Source of the DNA: Actinomycetota bacterium
GTDB taxonomy: Bacteria; Actinomycetota; Acidimicrobiia; Acidimicrobiales; RAAP-2
DNA length: 64,000 nt
Assembly: GCA_021324355.1 (NCBI GenBank)
Contig: JAJPJD010000057.1
Location: forward strand, 1 to 64,000
Direction: 5' to 3'
Made by a program: the position numbers and the translations under genes. The notes under the pieces are model-generated. The model was not told where the DNA came from. It saw only the letters and a list, made by a program, of their open reading frames with translations, and searched no databases. Shown here in pieces: positions 51,710-62,863 of this stretch. How positions within the stretch are numbered: the stretch's first letter is position 1; the number at the start of each line of letters is the position of its first letter.

Positions 51710-51858
51710 GGCGGCTCCGCCGGCGGGCCAGCCGCGGGACCCTCGCCGCCGATAGCGTCGTCCGGCGCCTTCGGCTCACCTCGCCACAGCCTGAGCATCC
51801 TTGTCGACATAGTGCCAGTTAGCTCCACTGGACGGCACGGGTAAGCCGCCATCCGGGC

Positions 51859-53727
51859 TCAACTTACCTCGACGGCCGCGCCACTGAACTGCGCGTTGTA
51901 CAACCGTGCGTATGCCCCGCCCCGCTGCAACAGGTCTGCGTGGTGGCCCACCTCGACGATGCGACCCTCCTCCATCACCAAGATCACATCGGCATTGCGC
52001 ACCGTGGACAGGCGATGCGCAATCACGAAGCTGGTACGTTCGGCCCGTAGCGCCTCCATAGCATTCTGGATGAGAATCTCGGTTCTGGTGTCGACCGAGC
52101 TGGTTGCCTCATCGAGGATGAGGATGCTCGGGTTGGCAACGAAGGCTCGCGCAATCGTGAGCAACTGCTTCTCGCCGGCACTGAGCGCCGTGCCCTCGTC
52201 GTCGACCACCGTGTCGTAGCCGTGAGGCAGTACGTGCACGAAGCGGTCGACGTACGCCGCCTTGGCGGCTGCCAAGATCTCAGCTTCCGTCGCATCTGGC
52301 CTCCCGTAGGCGATGTTGTCCCGGATTGTGCCTGCGAACAACCACGTGTCTTGCAGGACCATGCCGACATTCGAACGCAAGACCGACCTCGGCATGGTCG
52401 AGATGTCCTGGCCATCGAGCGTGATCCGGCCAGAGTCCAGTTCGTAGAACCGCATGATCAAGTTGACCAGTGTCGTCTTCCCCGCCCCAGTTGGGCCGAC
52501 GATGGCCACGGTCTGTCCGGGCTCGGCAACGAACGAAAGGTTCGTGATGAGGGGCCGGTCACGGCTGTAGGAGAACGAGACGTTCTCGAACGCAACCCTG
52601 CCCTTGAAGCGAACCGGTTCCGGGGAGACTGGCGGGTCGGGGCTCATCTCCTCTGCATCGAGGAACTCGAAGACCCGCTCTGCCGATGCAAGCCCCGACT
52701 GAAACAGGTTGGCCATCGAAGCGAGCATGGACAACGGCTGCGAGAACTGGCGAGAGTACTGGATAAACGCCTGTACGCCACCAATGCTCATTGCCCGAGA
52801 CGCCACTCGAAGGCCTCCGATGACTGCGATGGCCACGAAGTTCAGGTTTCCCACCAGCACCATCGAGGGCTGGATGCTGCTCGAAATGGACTGCGCCTTG
52901 TAGCTTGCCTCGAACAGCTCGTCGTTTGTCCTCTGGAACTCAGCTTCCACTTCTCGCTCGCGCCCGAAGGTCTTGACGATGGCATGGCCGCTCAGTGTCT
53001 CTTCGACCAATGCGTTGAGGCGTCCGGTGTTGCTCCACTGTGCCGTGAACCGGACTCGAGCGCGGCTCGCAATGAACTGGATGATCACCGTCGACAGCGG
53101 GATGCTCACGACGGCCACGACCGCCAGGATCGGCGAGATGACGAACATCATCACGATCGTCCCGACCAGCATGAAGATGTTCGTGAGCATCTGGCTCAGG
53201 GTCTGCTGCAAGCTCTGGGCCAGGTTGTCGATGTCATTGGTGACCCGACTCAGCAAGTCCCCGCGACCCGATCGATCGACGTAGCCAAGCGGGACCCGGT
53301 GGAGCTTGGCCTCCACGTCCGAGCGAAGGCGCTGCATGGTGCGTTGTACGACCCCGGCGAGGATGTATGCCTGGATGTACTGAGCCGACGCTGACCCGAT
53401 GTACAGGCCCACGACCAGCAGGAGGATCTGGTGCAGTTTCGAGAAATCGATTGCGCCAGGCCCCCCGTGAACGAGGCCATCGACGATGACGTTGGTCCCG
53501 TCTCCGAGCAACCTCGGACCGAGAACTGACAACGCCACCGCGACCAGGGACAAGACGATCACTGCCACCAGCCGATACCACTGGGGCCGCAGGCGGTTGG
53601 CCAGCCGTCGAAGCGTCCCGCCGAAGTCCCGCGACCGCTCAAGGGGCATCCCGAACGACCCAGGCCCGCGGGCCATCGCGCTACCGCCAGGCGGCTGGCT
53701 CACCGGAGCACGAGAGGTGATCGTCAT
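51859..53727 (-). CDS. ABC exporter half-transporter (B subunit)
   Basis: A 622-residue exporter with six membrane helices (residues about 50-360) fused to an ATPase: Walker A VGPTGAGKTTLVN, Q-loop VLQDTWLFAGTI, signature LSAGEKQLLTIARAF (LSAGE rather than LSGGQ), Walker B ILILDEATSSVD with its catalytic Glu, H-loop IAHRLSTV. The start overlaps the partner stop (ATGA). With the partner it should form a heterodimeric drug or lipid exporter of the TM287/288 or Rv1272c/Rv1273c type. Confidence 0.93.
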   Translation of the reverse strand: MTITSRAPVSQPPGGSAMARGPGSFGMPLERSRDFGGTLRRLANRLRPQWYRLVAVIVLSLVAVALSVLGPRLLGDGTNVIVDGLVHGGPGAIDFSKLHQILLLVVGLYIGSASAQYIQAYILAGVVQRTMQRLRSDVEAKLHRVPLGYVDRSGRGDLLSRVTNDIDNLAQSLQQTLSQMLTNIFMLVGTIVMMFVISPILAVVAVVSIPLSTVIIQFIASRARVRFTAQWSNTGRLNALVEETLSGHAIVKTFGREREVEAEFQRTNDELFEASYKAQSISSSIQPSMVLVGNLNFVAIAVIGGLRVASRAMSIGGVQAFIQYSRQFSQPLSMLASMANLFQSGLASAERVFEFLDAEEMSPDPPVSPEPVRFKGRVAFENVSFSYSRDRPLITNLSFVAEPGQTVAIVGPTGAGKTTLVNLIMRFYELDSGRITLDGQDISTMPRSVLRSNVGMVLQDTWLFAGTIRDNIAYGRPDATEAEILAAAKAAYVDRFVHVLPHGYDTVVDDEGTALSAGEKQLLTIARAFVANPSILILDEATSSVDTRTEILIQNAMEALRAERTSFVIAHRLSTVRNADVILVMEEGRIVEVGHHADLLQRGGAYARLYNAQFSGAAVEVS

Positions 53728-55454
53728 GCCGCGTCGGCCGATGCCATCTGCGAAGCGACGATCTCGGCATACGTCGGACAGGTCTGGCGCAGGCTCTCGT
53801 GCGTGCCGAGACCGACCTGCCGGCCACCTTCGAGCACCAGGATCTGGTCGGCGTTCACGATCGTCGATACCCGCTGGGCGACGACGAGCGTCGTTGCATC
53901 TGCGGTGTAGGGAGCGAGCGCGGCACGGAGTCGGGCGTCGGTCTGCAGGTCGAGGGCGGAGAAGGAGTCATCGAAGATGTAGATGTCCGGCCGGCGAACC
54001 AGCGCTCGGGCAATGGACAGACGCTGACGCTGGCCACCTGACACGTTGGTCCCGCCCTGGGTGATCGGAGCGTCTAACCCGCCCATCGCGAGGACGAAGT
54101 CAGCCGCCTGGGCGATCTCGAGCGCGATCCACAGGTCGTCATCGGGGGCATCCGGACGGCCGTAGCGGAGATTGCTGGCCACGGTGCCCGAGAACAGGTG
54201 AGGGCGCTGTGGCACCAAGCCGATTCGATGCCACAGAAGGTCCGGGTCGAGTTCGCGGACGTCGACCCCACCGAGGAGGACGGCACCGGACGTCACATCG
54301 AACAGCCGCGCGACCAGGTTGACCAGGCTGGTCTTGCCAGATCCGGTGCTCCCCACCACCGCCGTGGTCTGACCCGGTCCGGCGGCGACGGAGATCCCCT
54401 CGAGCACCAAGGCGTCGGCCCCCGGGTAGCCGAAGGAGACCTCTCGCAGCTCGAGCGTGCCCGGCGTGCGGAACTGGCGGATGGGATTCGAGGGAGGGGT
54501 GACCGAGGTCTCGGTATCGAGGACCTCTTTGATGCGCTCCGAGCTCACCACCGCCCGTGGTGCCATCACCACGACGAAGGTCGACATCATGATCGCCATG
54601 AGGATGAGGGTGAAGTAGGTCAGGAAGGCGATCAGCGAGCCAACGGTCATACTTCGGTGTGCGATCAGGTCGGCACCGAACCAAACCACCGCCGAGTTGG
54701 AACCGTTGATGATCAGCATGACCAGGGGGAACATCCCGGCCATCAGCCGACCGGCAACGAGCGAGGTGTGGGTCAAGTTGTCGTTGACCCGGCCGAAGCG
54801 CCTCGTCTCGTGCGGTTCGCGGACGAAGGCCCGCACCACCCGGATGCCCGAGATCTGCTCACGAAGCACCTGGTTCACCCCGTCGAGGCGCTCCTGCATC
54901 ATGCGGAATTGCGGGATCAGTCGACTGATGAGCAAGCCCAGGCAGATGGCGAGGATGGGCGCGCTGGCGCCAAGCAACCAGGACATCCGTGCGTTTTGCC
55001 GGAGTGCCATGATCACGCCGCCGACGATGGTCACCGGGGCCGCGAGCACCATGGTGCAGCACATCACCACCAAGAGCTGCACCTGCTGCACGTCGTTGGT
55101 GAGCCTGGTGATGAGCGATGGTGCGGTGAGTTGGTTGACCTCCCGGGCCGAGAACCGGATGGACCGGGCGAACAGTGCCTTGCGGACATCACGTCCGAAC
55201 CCCATCGCTACCCGGGCACCGAGGAAGACGGCTGCGACGGCGAACCCGGCCTGGACCAATGCGATTGCCAGCATCTGTCCGCCGAGTCCCCAGATCAGGT
55301 GGGTGTTGCCTTTGAGGACACCGTCATCGATCACCCGGGCGTTGAGGTTCGGCAGATACAGGTTCAGGATCGCTTGGACGGCCTGCAAGACGATGAGGAC
55401 AACCAGCAAGCGGCGGTAGGGACGCAGGTACTGGCGGAGGAGGACGATCAGCAT
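53724..55454 (-). CDS. ABC exporter half-transporter with degenerate Walker B (A subunit)
   Basis: A 576-residue partner: six helices, Walker A VGSTGSGKTSLVN, signature VSGGQRQRLSIARAL, Walker B IYIFDDSFSALD where Asp replaces the catalytic Glu, and VAQRVSTI in place of the H-loop His (Gln instead). This pairing of one proper and one degenerate ATP site defines heterodimeric exporters. Starts 7 bases inside the tetR 3' end, so the three genes form an operon. Confidence 0.93.
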   Translation of the reverse strand: MLIVLLRQYLRPYRRLLVVLIVLQAVQAILNLYLPNLNARVIDDGVLKGNTHLIWGLGGQMLAIALVQAGFAVAAVFLGARVAMGFGRDVRKALFARSIRFSAREVNQLTAPSLITRLTNDVQQVQLLVVMCCTMVLAAPVTIVGGVIMALRQNARMSWLLGASAPILAICLGLLISRLIPQFRMMQERLDGVNQVLREQISGIRVVRAFVREPHETRRFGRVNDNLTHTSLVAGRLMAGMFPLVMLIINGSNSAVVWFGADLIAHRSMTVGSLIAFLTYFTLILMAIMMSTFVVVMAPRAVVSSERIKEVLDTETSVTPPSNPIRQFRTPGTLELREVSFGYPGADALVLEGISVAAGPGQTTAVVGSTGSGKTSLVNLVARLFDVTSGAVLLGGVDVRELDPDLLWHRIGLVPQRPHLFSGTVASNLRYGRPDAPDDDLWIALEIAQAADFVLAMGGLDAPITQGGTNVSGGQRQRLSIARALVRRPDIYIFDDSFSALDLQTDARLRAALAPYTADATTLVVAQRVSTIVNADQILVLEGGRQVGLGTHESLRQTCPTYAEIVASQMASADAA

Positions 55455-56068
55455 CGCTCACCTTTACAGGCCACTCCGTCCAGGAACATGGCCACCACTT
55501 CTCGAGCAGGCACCGGTCGCTGACCGACCAGGGCCGGATGACTCATCGCCAGGATTAGCGCGCAGAACCGCCTGGCCGCCTCGGCCGGCTCGACTCGGAT
55601 CGACTCGCGGCTCGCGCTGAACAGGGCAGTCAAGGAGCGGAGCTCGGGTATGACCCGTGGCCTGCCGCCGAACACCGTGGGTGCGCCCACGCTCATGACC
55701 AACCGACCGATGTCGGCCATGTGCCGCCGGAGCACTCCCACCGCGGCAATCAGCCGTTCCCGGAACGGCAGGTCCGGGTCCAACGCGCACAGGGCCCGGT
55801 CGACCGGTTGGGGATCGAAGGCCAGATCGACCGCCGCTCGGACGATGGCCTCTTTGTCCTCGAACACCCGGAAGATGGTCCCTTCGGCGACGCCAGCAGC
55901 CTGGGCGATCTGCCGGCTGGTCACGTCCCAGCCATGGGTCAGGAGCAATGGGAGGGTCGCGGCCGCGATCGCCGCTCGCCGCTGGTCTCGAGGTAGCGCC
56001 ACCGCCCGCTGGCAGGCGCCCGGCCCATCCCGGCGCAGGTCTTCCCCTACTCCCCCCCGTCGACTCAC
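55448..56068 (-). CDS. TetR-family regulator of the ABC exporter
   Basis: A 206-residue regulator. HTH: AAIAAATLPLLLTHGWDVTSRQIAQAAGVAEGTIFRVFEDKEAIVRAAVDLAF. The C-terminal ligand domain is Leu/Ala/Arg-rich with DPDLPFRERLIAAVGVLRRHM. It leads the exporter operon, and a 16-bp palindrome lies 18 bases before its start, the classic autorepression layout in which the exported compound releases the repressor. Confidence 0.92.
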   Translation of the reverse strand: MSRRGGVGEDLRRDGPGACQRAVALPRDQRRAAIAAATLPLLLTHGWDVTSRQIAQAAGVAEGTIFRVFEDKEAIVRAAVDLAFDPQPVDRALCALDPDLPFRERLIAAVGVLRRHMADIGRLVMSVGAPTVFGGRPRVIPELRSLTALFSASRESIRVEPAEAARRFCALILAMSHPALVGQRPVPAREVVAMFLDGVACKGERC

Positions 56069-56085
56069 GGGCGACGAGAGTACCT

Positions 56086-56101
56086 GAGTGAGTGCTCACT
56101 C
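56086..56101. promoter_or_regulatory. TetR-type operator
   Basis: GAGTGAG-TG-CTCACTC: perfect 7-bp arms about a 2-base centre, 18-33 bases upstream of the tetR start. TGAGTGAG-N-CTCACTCA-like sites are common targets of TetR regulators of exporters. It could also affect the divergent nicotinate phosphoribosyltransferase gene, 110 bases away. Confidence 0.65.
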
Positions 56102-56210
56102 CGCATCATGGTCGGCATCATGGTCGGCCGAGCTCCACAAGCTTCGCCGCCACGACCAACCGCACTCAACGCCGGCCTCTGGCCCGTCGGCCGGTGGCTA
56201 CCGTGACGCC

Positions 56211-57578
56211 GTGACACTGGGCACGGCAGGCAGACCGAGCGAGACGACGTTGACGGCCGGAGCGCTGACCACTGACCTCTACGAGCTGAACATGGCAGCC
56301 AGCTACCTACGCCGCGGCCTCGCCGAGCCGGCCACGTTCAGCTTGTTCGTTCGGGCCCTGCCCCGGGACCGAGGGTTTCTGGTCGCCGCCGGACTCGAGG
56401 ACTGCCTGTCATACCTCGAGTCGTTCGCCTTCAACGACGACGACCTGAGATGGCTCGAGGCCGCCGGCTTCGACCATGACACAATCGCCAAGTTCGCCGC
56501 GCTTCGCTTCACCGGCGACGTCTTCGCCATCGCCGAAGGCCGTGTCATCTTCGCCAACGAGCCGATCCTGGAGGTGACTGCTCCGCTTCCAGAGGCCCAG
56601 CTCGTTGAGACGTTCCTGCTCAACCAGATCGGCTACCAGAGCACGCTGGCGACCAAGGCAGCCCGGTGTCGGATTGCAGCCGGCGGCATAGAGCTGGTGG
56701 ACTTCGCTCTGAGACGCACCCAGGGAACCGAGGCCGCAATGGCCTTTGCCCGGGTCTCGGCCATCGCCGGATTCTCGGCCACAAGCAACGTTGCCGCCGC
56801 TCGACGCTTCGGGCTCCGAGCGGCGGGGACGATGGCTCACTCCTACGTACAGTCCTTCTCTTCCGAACGCGACGCCTTCAGCGCCTTCGTGGAAGACATC
56901 CCTGGCGCAGTGACGTTCCTGGTCGACACTTACGACACGCCGAACGGCATCGACGCGGCAATCGGAGCGATCAAGGACTTGAAGCTCACCGAAGGCGCAG
57001 CCATTCGGCTCGACAGCGGCGACCTGGTGGCGACATCTCAACTGGCCCGCCGGAAACTGGACGAGGCCGGGCTGTCGTGGGTTCGCATCTTCGTGAGCGG
57101 GGGCCTCGACGAATACGACCTCGAGCACTTCCGCCGATCCCAAGCCCCCATCGACGCGGCGGGACTGGGCGGTCGGATCGGGGTCGCGCAGGACGCGCCC
57201 ACGCTCGACACCGCCTACAAGCTGGTCCAGCTGGGCGGCCGGCCGGTCATGAAGCTGTCACCAGGCAAGGACTCCCTCCCCGGCCCCAAGCAGGTATGGC
57301 GGCAGAACCCGATCGACCGGGACCTCCTGGCGACACGAGACGAACCGGGTCCTGCTGGCGCCGAGCCGCTGCTCCAACCGGTCATGCGTGGGGGCCGTCG
57401 GGTGGGCGCGGCGTCGTCGATCGACGCGGCCCGCCAACGCCTGGCCAGTGATCTGGACCGGCTCCCCGAGACTGCCCGAAGGCTGCGCGAGCCGATTCCA
57501 CCCCCGGTCGAGGTGTCCCCGAGGCTGGCGTCACTGCGCGACGCGACCCGCCGGACCCTCGAGGGCACGGCCCCCTGA
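56211..57578 (+). CDS. pncB: Nicotinate phosphoribosyltransferase
   Basis: A 455-residue enzyme that makes nicotinate mononucleotide from nicotinate and PRPP in NAD salvage. Family words: LTTDLYELNMAASYLRRG, ATFSLFVRALPRDRGFLVAAGLED, VDFALRRTQGTEAAMAFARVSAIAGFSATSNVAAARRFGL, GTMAHSYVQSF (the phosphorylated His), IRLDSGDLVATS, IFVSGGLDEYDL and KLSPGKDSLPGPKQVWR. The GTG at 56211 is chosen as the nearest start before the domain; it has no visible ribosome site and could be leaderless. The tetR operator lies 110 bases upstream. Confidence 0.92.
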   Translation: MTLGTAGRPSETTLTAGALTTDLYELNMAASYLRRGLAEPATFSLFVRALPRDRGFLVAAGLEDCLSYLESFAFNDDDLRWLEAAGFDHDTIAKFAALRFTGDVFAIAEGRVIFANEPILEVTAPLPEAQLVETFLLNQIGYQSTLATKAARCRIAAGGIELVDFALRRTQGTEAAMAFARVSAIAGFSATSNVAAARRFGLRAAGTMAHSYVQSFSSERDAFSAFVEDIPGAVTFLVDTYDTPNGIDAAIGAIKDLKLTEGAAIRLDSGDLVATSQLARRKLDEAGLSWVRIFVSGGLDEYDLEHFRRSQAPIDAAGLGGRIGVAQDAPTLDTAYKLVQLGGRPVMKLSPGKDSLPGPKQVWRQNPIDRDLLATRDEPGPAGAEPLLQPVMRGGRRVGAASSIDAARQRLASDLDRLPETARRLREPIPPPVEVSPRLASLRDATRRTLEGTAP

Positions 57579-57676
57579 GCAGCCGGCCCCCGCGCTGTCG
57601 CCACACACAGTGTTCGATCCGCCACTTTCTGTGACACCCCGGCTACGGTGACCGACCGTCGAGGGAGGTGCACGAG

Positions 57677-58216
57677 ATGGCACGGCAGGTTCGGATGATC
57701 GGGCTCGGCCTCGCACTGTGCGGGCTCCTGGCGGCAGCACCGGCGACGTCCGCAGCCCCCGCCCCGACCCCCAGCCCAGCCGGAGGCATGTTCAGCATCG
57801 GGGACGCGAGCACAGCCGCCGGCCAGACGGTGCTGTTTTGGGGTGCCCAGTGGGCACGGGACAACACCTTGAGCGGCGGCGCGCCCGACGCATTCAAGGG
57901 GTTCGCCGACGTGGTCCACCCGACCTCGGCCGGCTCGTGCACCGGGACGTTTGTGGCCCGGCCAGGTGACAGCGCCGCACCCCCGGCGCAGGTCTCGGGG
58001 GACATCACCGTGTTGGTCGTGACCGGGGTTACCCAGTCGGGCAACACCATCTCGGGGACCTACAGCGACATGGTCACCGTGGAGGTCGAGCCCGGATACG
58101 GCCCGAACCCCGGCCACCCCGGGATCGGGACCGTCATCGGTCCAGCTTGCGCCGGCGGGAGCGGTGGCGGTGGTGGTGGTGGTGGTGGCGGTGGCGGTGG
58201 CGGCCAGCCGACCTGA
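57677..58216 (+). CDS. Secreted protein with poly-glycine tail
   Basis: A 179-residue exported protein with a signal peptide (RMIGLGLALCGLLAAAPATSAAP). The mature domain of about 110 residues (GQTVLFWGAQWARDNTLSGGAPDAFKGFADVV ... SGDITVLVVTGVTQSGNTISGTYSDMVTVEVEPGYGPNPGHPG) resembles small beta-sandwich proteins of actinobacteria, with two cysteines that could pair (GSC, PAC). The end is a 14-residue glycine run followed by QPT. GAGGGAGGTG precedes the ATG. Function unknown; probably structural or surface-bound. Confidence 0.8.
   Translation: MARQVRMIGLGLALCGLLAAAPATSAAPAPTPSPAGGMFSIGDASTAAGQTVLFWGAQWARDNTLSGGAPDAFKGFADVVHPTSAGSCTGTFVARPGDSAAPPAQVSGDITVLVVTGVTQSGNTISGTYSDMVTVEVEPGYGPNPGHPGIGTVIGPACAGGSGGGGGGGGGGGGGGQPT
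58163..58204 (+). repeat. GGT/GGC triplet repeat encoding 14 glycines
   Basis: Fourteen in-frame glycine codons (GGT and GGC), including six GGT in a row, at the end of the secreted protein. Such tracts can change length by slippage without shifting the frame. Confidence 0.9.
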
Positions 58217-58294
58217 GCTGCCGCCAACGAGCAAGTTCGCCGGCGAGTTCAAGGGAAACCCGGCTCCGGGCCCGGCTTGGACCACCGCCACAAC

Positions 58295-61034
<2,740 letters not shown>

Positions 61035-61045
61035 ACGACAGCCTT

Positions 61046-61075
61046 AGTTTAGATCATGTCCTTTATTGGAGTCAA
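61046..61075 (-). promoter_or_regulatory. furA promoter, near-leaderless
   Basis: On the minus strand TTGACT (-35) and TAAACT (-10) are 18 bases apart and the -10 ends 11 bases before the furA ATG, so transcription would begin within a few bases of the start codon. The AT-rich ATGATCTAAACTAAGG around the -10 is the likely FurA site, as in mycobacteria. Confidence 0.6.
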
Positions 61076-61199
61076 TCCATTCTACGGGGCCCGGGCCAGC
61101 CGACCTCGACTCCGCGAGTTCGGGGTGCCCACAGCACTGTGACGGGTACGCGCCCGCCCTGAGCAGCGTTCGGGCCTCGAGATCCTCTAGCGTGGCCGT

Positions 61200-61218
61200 G
61201 GCAAGCAAGGCGCTTGCC
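61200..61218. repeat. Inverted repeat before the 61244 gene
   Basis: GGCAAGC, loop AAGGC, GCTTGCC: perfect 7-bp arms 26 bases before the ATG. It could be an operator or a leader hairpin. Confidence 0.45.
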
Positions 61219-61243
61219 GGACACGACGCCACGAGGAGGCACG

Positions 61244-61636
61244 ATGGCCATCGGCGACAAGACGCTCCACTTCCAGGGCAAGGGAACTGACCTGGGTGCG
61301 CTTCAACAAAAGATCGAGGAGTATCTGAAGTCGGATGGCTTCACCGTGCAGTCCTCCGCCCCGAGCGACAAGGGAACCGTCCTCCAGGCGAAGAAGGGAG
61401 GGTTTCTCCGTGACGTCGTTGATGCCGACCGGGCCTTGACCATCATGATCTCGGGTGATCCGAACGACTTCACGGTTCGTGTTGGCATCGGCAAGTGGCT
61501 TGAGCACCTGGGGCGCGCGGCCGTCGAGACCCTTCTCATCTCTGACTTGTTCCTCGTCATCGACGTGGCCGAGACAGCATGGAACTTCGAAGTCGAGGAC
61601 AAGCTGATCAAGCAGATCGAATCTGCCGTGGGCTGA
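61244..61636 (+). CDS. Conserved-looking protein of unknown function
   Basis: A 130-residue protein. It alternates helices and strands: GTDLGALQQKIEEYLKSDGFTVQSS, GTVLQAKKGGFLRDVVDADRALTIMISGDPNDFTVRVGIGKWLEHLGRAAVETLL, LFLVIDVAETAWNFEVEDKLIKQIESAVG. The central strand-rich part with charged repeats and an amphipathic C-terminal helix suggest a small ligand- or membrane-binding domain, but I recognise no family. The ATG has ACGAGGAGG upstream, and it is preferred over a TTG at 61214. It diverges from furA across a 209-base gap. Confidence 0.75.
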   Translation: MAIGDKTLHFQGKGTDLGALQQKIEEYLKSDGFTVQSSAPSDKGTVLQAKKGGFLRDVVDADRALTIMISGDPNDFTVRVGIGKWLEHLGRAAVETLLISDLFLVIDVAETAWNFEVEDKLIKQIESAVG

Positions 61637-61792
61637 GAAGATCCGGCACCAGTCCTTCTCAAGCCTCCGGTCACCCCGACCGCGGGACTGGGTGGAGCGT
61701 CGGTAGCGAACAGGGGTAGGTCGATCGCCAGCGGAAGAACCGGAGCGTCCTTGCGACTCCGGCCGTTCGAACCTGCCCTCGTGACCCTGCTA

Positions 61793-61905
61793 TGAGCAGG
61801 GTTGGCGACAGCAGCTCCCTGGCGCGGTGTTGCTCGCCGTGTCGGGATGGCAGACAGGGCGAGCTCGTTCATCCAGACCGCAACTGCCTCATTTGGTCCG
61901 TCCAC
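61793..61905 (+). pseudogene. Possible decayed copy of the HTH-flavin-barrel gene start
   Basis: ATGAGCAGGGTTGGCGAC (61793-61810) matches the first 18 bases of the 27736 gene at 17 positions. After it the similarity continues weakly with a frame change: in another frame VARRVGMADRASSF follows, like VARRREELG...RASMHPSF. The rest of the 375-base gap 61637-62011 has no credible gene. This may be the wreck of a paralogue, or chance. Confidence 0.3.
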
Positions 61906-62011
61906 CCACCCGCCGAGCCGTCGACCGCGTACACCTCGAGGGGCGGCTCGGGGATGCCTCTTCTTGCTCCAGCCAGGGAGGCACGTCTTGCTTTTCGCGT
62001 CCGCAGTGCGG

Positions 62012-62344
62012 CTATGGGGTGGTGAGGTACTGCCGGAGGGCTTTGAGCCGGTTGTCCCAGTCGTGGGCGAGGGCGGCGAGGAACTGCTGGGCGAGTTGCA
62101 CGGGAGCAGACTGCAGCCGGTAGCGCACCCGCCGGCGCTCGCCGGGCTCGGGCGTGACCAGGCCAGCGTCGGTCATTAGGGCCAGATGCTTGGCGATGGC
62201 CTGGCGGGTGATCGGCAGTCGAGCGGCAAGATCGGTGACGGTGGACGGGCCGTCGGTAGCGAGGGCGGCCAGGATCGCGCGGCGTGTCGGGTCAGCGAGG
62301 GCGACAAAGACCTGCTCGGCAATGGCCTCGAGATCAGGCTCCAT
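62012..62344 (-). CDS. ArsR-family regulator
   Basis: A 110-residue winged-helix regulator: IAEQVFVALADPTRRAILAALATDGPSTVTDLAARLPITRQAIAKHLALMTDAGLVTPEPGERRRVRYRL. No metal-binding cysteines are seen; it belongs to the group paired with AHSA1-type proteins. The ATG lies 11 bases inside the end of the upstream AHSA1 gene. The same operon's promoter carries five GGTTGC half-sites that this protein probably binds. Confidence 0.92.
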   Translation of the reverse strand: MEPDLEAIAEQVFVALADPTRRAILAALATDGPSTVTDLAARLPITRQAIAKHLALMTDAGLVTPEPGERRRVRYRLQSAPVQLAQQFLAALAHDWDNRLKALRQYLTTP

Positions 62345-62765
62345 CGACGTACGCCACCAGCTCGGCCAGTTCTCGCGTCCAGCCCTCGCTGTGGGAGTCA
62401 TAGGTCTCGCGCCGGGTGACGACGGGCAGCTGGGCGAAGCCAGTCTCGACGACGCGCAACAGCGTGCCGTGGCCATGGTCCTGCAGCGTGAATTCGACGT
62501 AGGTGCGCCGGGGGTCGTCCTCGGGAAGGTCGGGCAAACGCCACGTGTATGCGAACACGGTGGGTTCCTCCACTCGCTCGATCCGCATGTCGACGGTCAT
62601 GCCACCCGCGAAGGTCAGCGTCGCCGCGCCGCCCGGTCGCAGGTCGATGCTCGCCCGCTCGCCGAACCACGCGCTCAGACCCTCGGCCGTTGTGAGCGCC
62701 TGCCACACCTCACGTGGCGAGCGGGTCAGGGTCACCGTCCGCTCAATACGGTCGGGGAACGCCAT
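62334..62765 (-). CDS. AHSA1/SRPBCC-domain protein
   Basis: A 143-residue START-like protein: IERTVTLTRSPREVWQALTTAEGLSAWFGERASIDLRPGG, then RIERVEEPTVFAYTWRLPDLPEDDPRRTYVEFTLQDHGHGTLLRVVETGF and a C-terminal helix SHSEGWTRELAELVAYVDG. This is the classic AHSA1-like form, whose cavity binds hydrophobic ligands. GGGAGGAAG precedes the ATG. The middle gene of the AHSA1-AHSA1-ArsR operon. Confidence 0.92.
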   Translation of the reverse strand: MAFPDRIERTVTLTRSPREVWQALTTAEGLSAWFGERASIDLRPGGAATLTFAGGMTVDMRIERVEEPTVFAYTWRLPDLPEDDPRRTYVEFTLQDHGHGTLLRVVETGFAQLPVVTRRETYDSHSEGWTRELAELVAYVDGA

Positions 62766-62863
62766 GACTTCCTCCCTTCGCGAAGGACCTCTGAGTGCTG
62801 ACGAACGACCGTCCGCTCGGGGACTGCTCGGTCATGCCGGGCTGTCCCCTGGGCGCCCCGCGA

